A DNA stretch of 64,000 nt, taken from CAYMZZ01 sp046297935. Its GTDB lineage: Bacteria > Bacteroidota > Bacteroidia > Chitinophagales > Chitinophagaceae. Both the position numbers and the translations under genes were made by a program. Within the stretch, counting starts at the first letter, position 1. Each line of letters begins with the position of its first letter. This document shows, piece by piece, positions 17,184 through 25,842 of this stretch. Below the pieces are notes generated by a model. It had not been told where the DNA came from, ran no database searches, and was given only the letters and a program-made list of their open reading frames with translations. The stretch spans positions 13,419 through 77,418 of the forward strand of contig JBKBHA010000017.1 of the NCBI GenBank assembly GCA_046297935.1, in the 5' to 3' direction.

Positions 17184-17880
17184 AAAGACCTTTAAAGATT
17201 AAATCAGGGTCTGCAAATATCTTGTTTTTAAGGTGTGAAGCCAAATAGACCATATCACCCCCGGTTAACAGCACGTTAAAGTTGTCGAATTTGCGACTGT
17301 ATTCATCGATAAATCCATCCATTTCATAGACCATACCCAAAACCACCCCACTGTGGATGTTCGTGGCGGTATCGTATCCAATCAGCGGTGCGTTGCTGTT
17401 GGCGGCCACCAGTGGGAGTTTTGCGGTGTAGTAGTTCAGCGATTTCAGACGCATTTCAAGGCCGGGAGAAATACCTCCGCCGAGGAATTCATGAAACTTA
17501 TTGCAGAAATTATAGGTAACACAACTGCCGAGTGCAATGACCAGGTTATGCATTTTCGGGAAAAGGTGAACCGCTCCGGCAATCAGTGCCAGCCGGTCGG
17601 CACCAATCGTTTCGGGCTTGCCAACAGGTGTGGTAAATGGCAGGCGGGTATGGTGATTCAGCTTATGAAATTTGGTCTTTTCAGCCAGCAATATCTCCAT
17701 TTCCGGATTATGCTCCACTACCGAGCTGAGTATGCTCTTGGCGGGCTTGTACTGCTCAATAAGTGCTTTAATGGTTTCCGAACTATCGTCGCGCAACACC
17801 TGCACGCGTTCCAGTTCAGCTCCGTTAAAGATGGCGAGTTTGCGCCGGGTATTGCCAAAGTCGAAACAAAGAGAAATCAT
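17155..17880 (-). CDS. coaX: Type III pantothenate kinase
   Basis: A 241-residue CoaX-type kinase for the first step of coenzyme A synthesis. The start at 17880 (MISLCFDFGNTRRKLAIF) fits the family; an upstream in-frame ATG lies in repeat DNA. Phosphate-binding DFGNTRRK, the GADRLALIAGA helix, GGGISPGLEMRLKSL and LLTGGD are all visible. The motif that usually reads DaGTa.T.D is VIALGSCVTYNF here: the usual first Asp is Ala and the last is Asn. This may be normal for this lineage or may change activity. It overlaps the outer-membrane protein gene by 29 bases. Confidence 0.88.
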   Translation of the reverse strand: MISLCFDFGNTRRKLAIFNGAELERVQVLRDDSSETIKALIEQYKPAKSILSSVVEHNPEMEILLAEKTKFHKLNHHTRLPFTTPVGKPETIGADRLALIAGAVHLFPKMHNLVIALGSCVTYNFCNKFHEFLGGGISPGLEMRLKSLNYYTAKLPLVAANSNAPLIGYDTATNIHSGVVLGMVYEMDGFIDEYSRKFDNFNVLLTGGDMVYLASHLKNKIFADPDLIFKGLYAISEVNNP

Positions 17881-17883
17881 GGT

Positions 17884-17940
17884 ATAATGTGCAAATGTGG
17901 AAATGTGCAAACCTGCCTGCCGTCAGGCAGGTGTGCAAAT
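17884..17940. repeat. TGTGCAAATG units with a CTGCC palindrome
   Basis: GTGCAAATGTGGAAATGTGC is followed by the palindrome CCTGCCTGCCGTCAGGCAGG and a partial unit. It fills the gap between coaX and the Lon-domain gene, and the same units recur at 13820 and 35606. Confidence 0.7.
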
Positions 17941-17945
17941 AGTTT

Positions 17946-18581
17946 TTATAGCGAAAATCCTTTCAGGTCTTTAAAATGTCCGTTTAGCTGAATCCTTTCT
18001 TTCATCTGCTCCAGTCCGGTTACCAATGGTAATACCTTATTCAAATGTCTTTTCAGATACTCCTGTCGCTGCCGCTCATCAAGCAGGCTCAGCAACTCGT
18101 ATTCTTCCTCCAGCGAAAGGCCTGCATGGTGTGCTACATCATAACTCTTCAGGTCCTGATCGGGTTTTTTAAATTCCTTATTCAAATTCAATACCCGATG
18201 CAGCTCGCGAATGCCGGCAATAACGGCTCTCATTTTTTCAGTATTGCCCGCTTCGCGATTATCGGGATAATTCACAATGGCGCCGCTGTACAATTTTTCA
18301 GGTATCTCTTTTATAATTTCCAGCACTCGAAATACAGCTCCCCCACGGGTCACAATATCCATTTCTCCATTGTCATAAGTTTTTACAATCTTCTCCACCT
18401 GTACAGTTGAACCCAGTTCGCGCATCTGATTTTCGATCACGGCCGGAATGCCAAATGGCTTTTGTTGTTCAAAACATTCAATCACCAATTGTTTATACCG
18501 TGGTTCAAAAATATGCAGGTTCAGTTGTTCGCCCGGGTACACCACAATGCCCAATGGAAATATGGGAATAAAATTGGTCAT
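17946..18581 (-). CDS. LON substrate-binding domain protein
   Basis: A 211-residue protein made almost wholly of the N-terminal LON domain: FIPIFPLGIVVYPGEQLNLH, then IFEPRYKQLV and FGIPAVI are diagnostic. It lacks the AAA+ and peptidase domains of Lon, so it is not a protease by itself. Free-standing LON-domain proteins are thought to bind proteins or act as adaptors, but their partner is unknown. It is transcribed towards coaX with a repeat-filled gap of 65 bases, so it may lead that operon. Confidence 0.88.
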   Translation of the reverse strand: MTNFIPIFPLGIVVYPGEQLNLHIFEPRYKQLVIECFEQQKPFGIPAVIENQMRELGSTVQVEKIVKTYDNGEMDIVTRGGAVFRVLEIIKEIPEKLYSGAIVNYPDNREAGNTEKMRAVIAGIRELHRVLNLNKEFKKPDQDLKSYDVAHHAGLSLEEEYELLSLLDERQRQEYLKRHLNKVLPLVTGLEQMKERIQLNGHFKDLKGFSL

Positions 18582-18649
18582 CCTTCAAAGTTATTTCATT
18601 TGATCTAAACCGGATAGCTGCGCCTGCATTCGCTGCAGCAATATTAAAC

Positions 18650-18657
18650 TACATTTG
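18650..18657 (+). promoter_or_regulatory. Probable -7 box of the meaB promoter (TACATTTG)
   Basis: TACATTTG fits TAnnTTTG exactly and lies 17 bases before the meaB ATG, leaving a leader of only about ten bases. No -33 TTG was seen. Confidence 0.45.
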
Positions 18658-18674
18658 TAACGATTGATAAATAT

Positions 18675-19622
18675 ATGAATTGGCAACAGCTTTTAACAGG
18701 CATTCAACAAAGCGATCGCAAATCCCTGGCAAGGGCCATTACGCTTGTAGAAAATGAGCAGGAGGGCTGGCTGGAATTTTTGCAACAGCTTCCCGCTGGT
18801 CATGCCCGCATCATTGGTATTACGGGTCCTCCGGGCGCCGGCAAAAGTACCCTGGTCGATGGACTGATTGCTTCATACACTGAAAAGGGCCAGCAGGTTG
18901 GAGTGCTTTGTGTGGATCCATCTTCGCCTTTCAATCTGGGTGCCGTGTTGGGCGATCGCATTCGCATGAGCCAGTGGTACAATCATCCGCAGGTGTATAT
19001 CCGCTCCCTGGCCAGCCGTGGCAGCCTGGGCGGACTCAATCAAATGATCATTGAAATTACGGCTGTGATGCAGGCAGCCGGCTTTGATACCATTCTCATT
19101 GAAACAATCGGCATTGGTCAGAGCGAAATTGAAATTGCCGGTTTGGCCGACACAACGATGCTGGTGCTGGTGCCCGAAGCCGGCGACGAAGTACAAACCA
19201 TGAAAGCGGGTGTAATGGAGATTGCCGACCTGTTTGTAGTCAACAAAAGCGATCGCCCCGATGCGGACCGCTTTGTTCAATACCTGCGGCAAATGATGGC
19301 CCCGGCCTTCAGCCGGCAAAAGCGCGAAATACCCATAGTACGCACCGTAGCATCGGAACACAAGGGATATGATGAACTGTTGGTCGCGCTGGAATCTGAT
19401 GCCGGACACGAATCAGAAAACAGGGAACGAAAACGGTGGTTGCTCACCGCCCGACTTTGGCAGATCATACAAAAGCTTCGAATGAGTGATCTGGAAAGAA
19501 GTAAAGTACAACAACGGGTAGAGGAAGCTATGGAGCGGGGGCCGCTTAACTTGTTCAAGCTGGCAGCCGAATTCAGGCTTCCCGGTTATTCTTCCACCAG
19601 CGATAAGCCAGAAAACCAATAA
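18675..19622 (+). CDS. meaB: Methylmalonyl-CoA mutase-associated GTPase MeaB
   Basis: A 315-residue G3E-type GTPase that protects and loads the B12-dependent methylmalonyl-CoA mutase. The P-loop GPPGAGKST is at residues 51-59, with CVDPSSPF, ETIGIGQSE (switch region, base-conserved in MeaB/ArgK) and VVNKSDRPDAD for guanine recognition. No mutase gene is next to it in this window. Its last 50 bases overlap the end of a convergent small gene. Confidence 0.93.
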   Translation: MNWQQLLTGIQQSDRKSLARAITLVENEQEGWLEFLQQLPAGHARIIGITGPPGAGKSTLVDGLIASYTEKGQQVGVLCVDPSSPFNLGAVLGDRIRMSQWYNHPQVYIRSLASRGSLGGLNQMIIEITAVMQAAGFDTILIETIGIGQSEIEIAGLADTTMLVLVPEAGDEVQTMKAGVMEIADLFVVNKSDRPDADRFVQYLRQMMAPAFSRQKREIPIVRTVASEHKGYDELLVALESDAGHESENRERKRWLLTARLWQIIQKLRMSDLERSKVQQRVEEAMERGPLNLFKLAAEFRLPGYSSTSDKPENQ

Positions 19623-19794
19623 TGGCCATGGGAGTAAATGCCAGGTAAAGTATACCGGTGTTCAGGGCCTTTGCTGGTTTTTCGCCCAGTTGCTGGGCCG
19701 TTTTGGTACAAATGGAACACTGCGCATCTGCTGCCATCGAAAAAAGCAGTGCCAGACCCAAAAAAAGTAAAAACGGAATCAACCTCTTTTTCAT
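19573..19794 (-). CDS. Small membrane protein with signal peptide and CxxC
   Basis: A 73-residue protein, start placed at 19794 (MKKRLIPFLLFLGLALLFSM). The signal peptide ends near ADAQ, followed by CSICTKTAQQLGEKPAKALN, then one transmembrane helix (LYLAFTPMAIIGFLAYRWW) and a short basic tail. This design is common in Bacteroidota as an unannotated small protein. The CxxC could form a disulfide or bind metal or haem. Its 3' end overlaps meaB by 50 bases on the opposite strand. Confidence 0.7.
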   Translation of the reverse strand: MKKRLIPFLLFLGLALLFSMAADAQCSICTKTAQQLGEKPAKALNTGILYLAFTPMAIIGFLAYRWWKNNREA

Positions 19795-19958
19795 TTTCAC
19801 CGATTTCTGCAAAGATAACACTTGATGGCCTGAGTAGTTTATTCTATCGGCAATATTGGTCAGGCTGCCACTATACCCATGAATGGGTATTGCAGCAACT
19901 GTATTGAACCGGTATTTTTCGGTATCCCTTGCGGCTATGTGCTAAAAAAATATAGTTT

Positions 19959-21089
19959 ATGCGTACGCTTCTTTTGTTTTTCCTGCTGAGTATTGCAATG
20001 GGCCTGAAGGCTCAAACAGCGCAGGAATGGTTCGATTCCGGAAAAGAATTAATGGCTAAGAAAAAATATGCTGAAGCGGTGACCGCTTTTCAAAATGCGA
20101 CTGCTCAGAATCCGTCGATGGGCGAAGCCTGGTATGAAATGGGATGGAGCTACAATGAACTGGAGCAATACCAGTTGGCCATAGAAGCACTCGGAAAAGC
20201 GCAAACTAGCCTTGGCCAACAATCGCGCATTTTCTTCGAACGAGGCTATGCCTATCGCAAATTATCAGACGCCGGTAAGGCGCAGGAAAATTTCGAAAAA
20301 GCTATTGAGCTGAAGCCGGATTATGTGGCTGCATATCGGGAGTTGGCACAGCTGCATTATGAAATGAAGCAACAATTCCTGGCGGCCCTGCCCTATTACC
20401 GTAGCTTCCTGCAGCTGTCGTCGGCCCAACAGCAAACTGCTCAGCACTGGTTTCGCAAAGCATATTGCGAGGTGGAAGCTAATCTGCTGGACAGTGCCCT
20501 GCTTAGCCTGCAAAAGAGCCTGACCATCGATAGCCAGTTTGTAGAGTCGTGGAATGAAATTGCGTACATCCATTATGCTCGCAGACAGACAACAGAAGCA
20601 ATTGCTGCTTATCGAAAAGCACAGTCAATCGATTCCAGCAATCCGACCGCAGCCAAAGGACTGGGCGATACCTACCGGGTGTTATTGCTTCAGCCTGAGG
20701 AAGCATTTGCACAGTACCGGCGTGCCATTCGGCTAAATCCTAACAATGCCGCCACTTATTTTGGCCTCGCCTGGTGTAATAATGAAATGAAAGAATACGA
20801 TCAGGCAATTCAGCATTTGCAAAAGGCAATTCAGCTAAATAGCCGCGAACCAATTTTTCATGCAGAACTGGGATACGCGTATTATGCCCAGCAGAAATGG
20901 GACCAGGCACTCGCTGCTATTGATCAATCAATACAAATGGGTCAACCACCGCTGGCCTTTTACTATCAGGGATTGGTGTATGTGGGAATGAAAGACAAAA
21001 AGAAAGCGGAAGCTGCCTATCTAAAATTGCTAAGTCTGCAGTCGGCCGATGCACCGGCGCTGAAGAAAAAAATAGATGAGATGAAATAG
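19959..21089 (+). CDS. Exported tetratricopeptide repeat protein
   Basis: A 376-residue periplasmic protein. A signal peptide (MRTLLLFFLLSIAMGLKAQ) is followed by nine or so TPR units, for example YAEAVTAFQNATAQNPSMGE, KAQENFEKAIELKPDYVAAY, EAIAAYRKAQSIDSSNPTAA and QAIQHLQKAIQLNSREPIFH. TPR superhelices bind other proteins; in Bacteroidota such proteins often serve secretion, envelope assembly or gliding. No other domain is present and the partner is unknown. It ends at a strong two-way terminator shared with typA. Confidence 0.88.
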   Translation: MRTLLLFFLLSIAMGLKAQTAQEWFDSGKELMAKKKYAEAVTAFQNATAQNPSMGEAWYEMGWSYNELEQYQLAIEALGKAQTSLGQQSRIFFERGYAYRKLSDAGKAQENFEKAIELKPDYVAAYRELAQLHYEMKQQFLAALPYYRSFLQLSSAQQQTAQHWFRKAYCEVEANLLDSALLSLQKSLTIDSQFVESWNEIAYIHYARRQTTEAIAAYRKAQSIDSSNPTAAKGLGDTYRVLLLQPEEAFAQYRRAIRLNPNNAATYFGLAWCNNEMKEYDQAIQHLQKAIQLNSREPIFHAELGYAYYAQQKWDQALAAIDQSIQMGQPPLAFYYQGLVYVGMKDKKKAEAAYLKLLSLQSADAPALKKKIDEMK

Positions 21090-21112
21090 ATTTTTCAATC
21101 GTATTAAAATAC

Positions 21113-21142
21113 AAAGCCCGCTGACAATGATCAGCGGGCTTC
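21113..21142. terminator. Bidirectional intrinsic terminator between the TPR gene and typA
   Basis: AAGCCCGCTGA pairs with TCAGCGGGCTT around a six-base loop, followed by TCTTTAT on the + strand. On the minus strand the tail (TTTGTATTTTAATACG) is also T-rich. Confidence 0.85.
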
Positions 21143-21163
21143 TTTATATCATCTAAATATCTA

Positions 21164-22975
21164 TCAGATTGCTTCAGCGCTCATCCGCTTGCTTTGCTTG
21201 CTGCGCTCGTTTTCATCAAGTATTACCTTGCGCATGCGAATGAAGTTGGGAGTAACTTCAATGCACTCATCCTGCTGAATGTATTCCATACATTCTTCCA
21301 GCGTCATCAGCGTTTTAGGAGCAATGCGGGTAGCATCGTCGCTTCCACTTGCACGGTGGTTGGTCAGTTTTTTCGCTTCAGTAGCATTTACTACCAGGTC
21401 GCCGGGTTTAATGTTTTCGGCAATAATCTGACCGGTATAAACTTCCTCACCCGGATCAACGAAAAAGGTTCCACGATCCTGCAATTTGTCGATTGAGTAA
21501 CCGGTTGTTTTCTCGGTATTCTTCGAAATCAACACGCCGTTATTACGTCCGGGGATCGGGCCTTTCCAGGGCTTGTATTCGCTAAAGCGGTGCGCCATTA
21601 CGGCTTCACCAGTGGTAGCAGTAAGCATTTGTGTACGCAGGCCGATCAGACCACGCGAAGGAATTTCAAACTCCAGGTGCTGCATTTCGCCCTTGGTTTC
21701 CATCACCAGCATTTCGCCTTTGCGACGAGATACCAGGTCAATCACCTTGGAAGCAAATTCCTGGGGCACATCTACCACCAGTATCTCATATGGCTCGCAG
21801 CGCTTGCCATCAATTTCTTTTACAATTACCTGTGGTTGACCTACAGTGAGCTCATAACCTTCGCGACGCATTGTTTCAATAAGGATACCCAGGTGAAGGA
21901 TACCACGGCCATAAACCACAAAGCTGTCACCCTCTTCGCTATCCATCACTTTCAGCGCCAGGTTCTTCTCCGTTTCTTTCATCAACCGGTCGCGCAGGTG
22001 ACGCGAGGTAACAAATTTTCCGTCCTTACCAAAGAAGGGTGAGTTGTTTACAGAAAACAGCATGTTCATAGTAGGCTCATCCACGCTGATCACCGGCAAT
22101 GCTTCCGGATTCTCCGCATCAGCAATGGTGTCGCCGATATTGAAGTCTTCAATACCTACCACAGCGCAAAGATCTCCGGCTACTACTTCGGTTACTTTTT
22201 TCTTACCCATGCCTTCAAACACATACAACTCGCGAACGCGTGTTTTGCGTACTGTACCGTCGGCCTGCATAAGTGCAACCTGCTGGTTTTCGCGAATCAC
22301 TCCACGGCTCACTTTACCAATCGCAATCCTTCCAAGGAAAGATGAATAGTCGAGCGATGTGATCTGCAATTGCAATGGACCTTCTGATACCCGGGGTGCA
22401 GGAACATGTTTCAATATTCCATCCAGCAGCGGGTTAATATTATCGATCTGGGTCAGCGAATCGTTGAACCAGCCATTTTTTCCACTACCATAGAAAGTGG
22501 GGAAATCGAGCTGCTCTTCAGATGCATCCAGGTTGAAGAAGAGTTCAAATACCGCATCGTGCACTTCGTCGGGGCGGCAGTTGGGTTTGTCTACCTTATT
22601 GATAACCACAATAGGTTTCAGGTTCAACTGCAGGGCCTTTTGAAGTACAAAACGGGTCTGAGGCATGGGGCCTTCAAAGGCATCGACCAGCAGAATTACA
22701 CCGTCGGCCATTTTCAACACACGCTCAACCTCACCGCCAAAGTCGGCGTGACCAGGAGTATCGATCACATTGATCTTCACATCTTTATAAGTAACAGCGG
22801 CGTTCTTGCTGAATATGGTAATGCCCCGCTCACGTTCGAGGTCGTTACTGTCCATAATGAGCTCACCGGTTTCCTGATTATCACGGAAAACCTTGGTGGC
22901 GTGAAGGATTTTGTCGACCAGCGTTGTCTTGCCGTGGTCTACGTGCGCAATAATTGCGATATTTCTGATTTGCAT
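21164..22975 (-). CDS. typA: Translational GTPase TypA/BipA
   Basis: A 603-residue ribosome-binding GTPase of the EF-G/LepA class, involved in 50S assembly and stress or cold adaptation. Seen are G1 HVDHGKTTL (about 11-19), G2 ERERGITI, G3 DTPGHADFGGEVER and G4 NKVDKP. The EF-G-like domains and the TypA-specific C-terminal domain follow (GRNNGVLISKNTEKTTGYS). The length is normal. A good promoter (TTG-N20-TACCTTTG) lies about 130 bases upstream, leaving a long leader with a stable hairpin. Confidence 0.97.
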   Translation of the reverse strand: MQIRNIAIIAHVDHGKTTLVDKILHATKVFRDNQETGELIMDSNDLERERGITIFSKNAAVTYKDVKINVIDTPGHADFGGEVERVLKMADGVILLVDAFEGPMPQTRFVLQKALQLNLKPIVVINKVDKPNCRPDEVHDAVFELFFNLDASEEQLDFPTFYGSGKNGWFNDSLTQIDNINPLLDGILKHVPAPRVSEGPLQLQITSLDYSSFLGRIAIGKVSRGVIRENQQVALMQADGTVRKTRVRELYVFEGMGKKKVTEVVAGDLCAVVGIEDFNIGDTIADAENPEALPVISVDEPTMNMLFSVNNSPFFGKDGKFVTSRHLRDRLMKETEKNLALKVMDSEEGDSFVVYGRGILHLGILIETMRREGYELTVGQPQVIVKEIDGKRCEPYEILVVDVPQEFASKVIDLVSRRKGEMLVMETKGEMQHLEFEIPSRGLIGLRTQMLTATTGEAVMAHRFSEYKPWKGPIPGRNNGVLISKNTEKTTGYSIDKLQDRGTFFVDPGEEVYTGQIIAENIKPGDLVVNATEAKKLTNHRASGSDDATRIAPKTLMTLEECMEYIQQDECIEVTPNFIRMRKVILDENERSKQSKRMSAEAI

Positions 22976-23065
22976 AATGATTGCTGAATTACTCTCTCAA
23001 GCAGCTGTGCGTCAAAGAGTAGCGAATAGCCTTGCTGATCCATTTCCCCTGTTCCTGCGATCCGG

Positions 23066-23132
23066 GCGGGTCCGTTAGGGGCCCGCTGCTTTTTGAGGCG
23101 GCAAAGGTACATCAATTCGGCGGGGGCAGCAA
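23066..23132 (-). promoter_or_regulatory. typA promoter and leader hairpin
   Basis: Read on the minus strand, TTG (23132-23130), 20 bases, then TACCTTTG (23109-23102) fit the Bacteroidota -33/-7 promoter. The leader then contains an 8-bp hairpin (23086-23066; GCGGGCCC, loop CTAAC, GGACCCGC). It ends about 90 bases before the start codon and has no T-run on that strand. Confidence 0.65.
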
Positions 23133-23206
23133 GGGATTCAAAGAATTAATATCGCCTTAACGCCCTACCAAGCGGTATTTGGAGTAGTTTTATTCAAAGC
23201 CCCTTT

Positions 23207-24217
23207 ATGAAATTTCTGAAATGGACAGCCCTGATCCTGCTGATACTGATTGTGCTGTACTTTTTAGGCCCGCAGCCCAGCCCGCCCGTTTTTGATGCGG
23301 CACTGCCCGCCATACCGGCCGAACCAGCCAGCCTGCTGAACTACGTAGAGCAGCAGGAATCCCGGCACCGGCTTAAACCGGATAACCAGGCGCGCATTAT
23401 CTGGGCCAACGATACTGCCAGGGCGCGAACACCCTGGTCGGTGGTTTATCTGCATGGATTCAGTGCCAGCCAGGAAGAAGGTGACCCCGTTCACGAAAAC
23501 TTTGCCCGTCGCTACGGCTGTAATCTTTACCTCAGTCGCCTGGCCGAACATGGCATCGATACTACTGAGCCATTGGCTGCCCTCACTGCCGACAAATTAT
23601 GGAACTCCGCCAAAGAAGCTATGACAATCGGCAATCAGTTGGGCGATAACCTGATATTGATTGGCACATCCACCGGCGGCACACTGGCACTGCAGCTGGC
23701 TGCCACTTATCCCGATAAGGTGAAAGCGCTCATTTTGCTATCTCCCAACATCGCCATCAACGATGCCAATGCCTGGCTGCTCAACAATCACTGGGGATTA
23801 CAGATTGCACACCTGGTAAAGGGGAAGTACAATGTTTCCTCCGACAGCAGCGCCATTTACAAACAATACTGGAATAATCGCTACCGCATGGAAGCTGCCG
23901 TTGAACTGGAAGAGCTTTTGGAAAAAACCATGCATCAGTCGCTCTTCGAAAAAATAACACAGCCTGTTTTGCTATTGTATTATTATAAGGACGAAGAGCA
24001 TCAGGATCCCGTGGTGAAAGTGTCTGCCATGCAGCGCATGTTCCGTCAGTTGGGCACCGCTGAAGGCAAGAAAAAAGAACAGGCGTTGCCACAGACCGGA
24101 GACCATGTAATCGGCTCGCATATCAAATCACACGACCTGGAAAGTGTGCAAAACGCCTGCAACGAGTTTGCTGAACAAATTCTTCAGTTAATTCCTCAAA
24201 AAACTTTGCCCGAATAA
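23207..24217 (+). CDS. Membrane-anchored alpha/beta hydrolase (esterase/lipase-like)
   Basis: A 336-residue hydrolase with an N-terminal membrane anchor (FLKWTALILLILIVLYFLG, residues 3-21). The fold then starts at VVYLHGFSASQEEGDPVHEN (oxyanion HGF). The nucleophile elbow is GTSTGG (LILIGTSTGGTLALQLAA), the acid is probably the Asp in YYYKDEEHQDPV and the base the His in TGDHVIGSHI. It resembles the serine-aminopeptidase/carboxylesterase group (Hydrolase_4). The active site should face the periplasm. The substrate is not known. Confidence 0.85.
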   Translation: MKFLKWTALILLILIVLYFLGPQPSPPVFDAALPAIPAEPASLLNYVEQQESRHRLKPDNQARIIWANDTARARTPWSVVYLHGFSASQEEGDPVHENFARRYGCNLYLSRLAEHGIDTTEPLAALTADKLWNSAKEAMTIGNQLGDNLILIGTSTGGTLALQLAATYPDKVKALILLSPNIAINDANAWLLNNHWGLQIAHLVKGKYNVSSDSSAIYKQYWNNRYRMEAAVELEELLEKTMHQSLFEKITQPVLLLYYYKDEEHQDPVVKVSAMQRMFRQLGTAEGKKKEQALPQTGDHVIGSHIKSHDLESVQNACNEFAEQILQLIPQKTLPE

Positions 24218-24229
24218 ACAACTGTTCAG

Positions 24230-25141
24230 TTACAGCACATAAAAATAATCTTCGCGATGACGGGTATCGATCGGTGTGCGGTCCTGGATCATTTGCGACA
24301 GATTTTTTTCAATACCTCTCGCGATCGTGGTAACTGGCGTATCTGTGGGTTTATTTTCAAACGGATCCTGCAAATGAATCGCCATTTTCTCGATCAGCAG
24401 AAAGGAAGTAGCAATAGCAACTACCACCGGAGCTTCCATCAGTCCGAAGAACTGTATAACGGCAAATGGAAGTAATGCTATAAACAACAACATCGACAGG
24501 TGAATGTACATGCTGTAGGTTACCGGAAACACCGTATTCTTGATACGCTCGCATTTACCCATGGCATCGCAAAGACGGCTGAGCGTACGGTCCAGCTCCA
24601 CCTGCTGAAAGCGGTTGATCCATCCATTGTCCAGTGCCATCTTCAAATCTCTCGCGTGCAGATCCAGTATTGCCGACGGAGTGTGATCGTATAGTCGCAA
24701 CTCCTCCACTTCATCAGGCATGAGGTGGCGTTCCAGCCCACGTGTGGCCGACTCGCCCCGAAGGAACTGTCCAAGACTAAAGCACCAGGCAATCTGCCGG
24801 CGGACGAAGCGCTCACGAAACTGATGTACTTCATCGCCTTCATATACAACATCCGTGAAACAGATTATCTGTCGCGCCAGCGTACGGGAATCGTTTACGA
24901 TTGCTCCCCAGATATGGCGGGCCTCCCACCAGCGATCGTAGGCCTGGTTACTTCGGAAACCAAGCAGTAGTGATAATACGGTACCCATGATCGCCGGCAC
25001 GGCGATGGGTATGGAAATACGAGTGAAATGGAAATTCTCGTACAGAATTGCTATCACAATAGCATATACCGTTACAAAAATTAGCTCCGTTCGTATTTTT
25101 CCGAAGATGTAGGTGATCGGAATATTTTTCTTCAACAACAT
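24230..25141 (-). CDS. Bestrophin family anion channel-like protein
   Basis: A 303-residue membrane protein of the bacterial bestrophin family (UPF0187), a pentameric channel relative. Characteristic segments are LLGFRSNQAYDRWWEARHIW GA-type residues 60-80, an N-terminal ELIFVTVYAIVIAILYENFH helix, and the late helices FPVTYSMYIHLSMLLFIALL and VVVAIATSFLLIEKMAIHLQ followed by DPFENKPTDTP. The downstream DPFE...TD motif is highly conserved in the family. It lies 35 bases after the stress-protein gene and shares its orientation, so the two are probably co-transcribed. Confidence 0.92.
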   Translation of the reverse strand: MLLKKNIPITYIFGKIRTELIFVTVYAIVIAILYENFHFTRISIPIAVPAIMGTVLSLLLGFRSNQAYDRWWEARHIWGAIVNDSRTLARQIICFTDVVYEGDEVHQFRERFVRRQIAWCFSLGQFLRGESATRGLERHLMPDEVEELRLYDHTPSAILDLHARDLKMALDNGWINRFQQVELDRTLSRLCDAMGKCERIKNTVFPVTYSMYIHLSMLLFIALLPFAVIQFFGLMEAPVVVAIATSFLLIEKMAIHLQDPFENKPTDTPVTTIARGIEKNLSQMIQDRTPIDTRHREDYFYVL

Positions 25142-25175
25142 AAATGCTGAATTTCCATAGTATTTAAAAGGGAGC

Positions 25176-25664
25176 TTAGTTAATCAGTACAGCCACGGTT
25201 TCGGCCAGCGGCGCTGCCGTGTGCATTACTTTGCGCTTGCGTGGTAATTCACTAAGCACCGGAATGCCTGCTTTTGCAAAAAAGCCCGAAGGGTCAATGC
25301 TGCCAGGCGCAACCGGCTGCCAGCGAAAATATTTCGGGGCCACAATCAGGTCTATATCGTGTGCGTCAATGAAATTGCGAAACAGGTTAGCCGTATTGCC
25401 ATACATATGGCGAAGCTGAATCCCTTTCAGAATTTTTGGATACTTATCCTTTAAACGCTTGCAGGCCTGGCGGAATTCATCGGTCAGTAAATGCGCATAG
25501 GGAACCCGACGCGACTGCCCCAATACATCGGGCGCCGAAATATTCATATCAAAAGCATGAAAGAGGTTGATAGATATAGGCTGATCATCGAGTGCCTGTA
25601 ATGTTTGTTCAACCCAGTGCAATGAATCAACACTAAAATCAGTAGGTATCAATACATTTCTCAT
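25176..25664 (-). CDS. Universal stress protein-like protein
   Basis: A 162-residue single-domain USP-like protein. The start at 25664 gives MRNVLIPTDFSVDSLHWVEQ, the usual first beta strand and acidic turn. HDIDLIVAPKYFRW and KAGIPVLSELP match the last strands. The ATP-binding loop GxxG(9)GS/T is not clear, so it may belong to the non-ATP-binding branch. It sits between a two-component pair (179 bases upstream on the same strand) and a bestrophin gene, which suggests a membrane-stress or ion-balance role. Confidence 0.8.
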   Translation of the reverse strand: MRNVLIPTDFSVDSLHWVEQTLQALDDQPISINLFHAFDMNISAPDVLGQSRRVPYAHLLTDEFRQACKRLKDKYPKILKGIQLRHMYGNTANLFRNFIDAHDIDLIVAPKYFRWQPVAPGSIDPSGFFAKAGIPVLSELPRKRKVMHTAAPLAETVAVLIN

Positions 25665-25842
25665 AGTTGCAAAATTTGAATTGTTGTTTAAGACAATACA
25701 AATTTCCACCATGGCTATTAAGACCGCTTAAGAGGCTGTTTAAAATTTCTTAAGAATGTGATAAGAACCGGATTAGAACGGGGTCGCTTCCCAAAAGCCC
25801 TTCTACAAAACCTTCGCTTACAGATTATTAAGGCGGCTGAAA

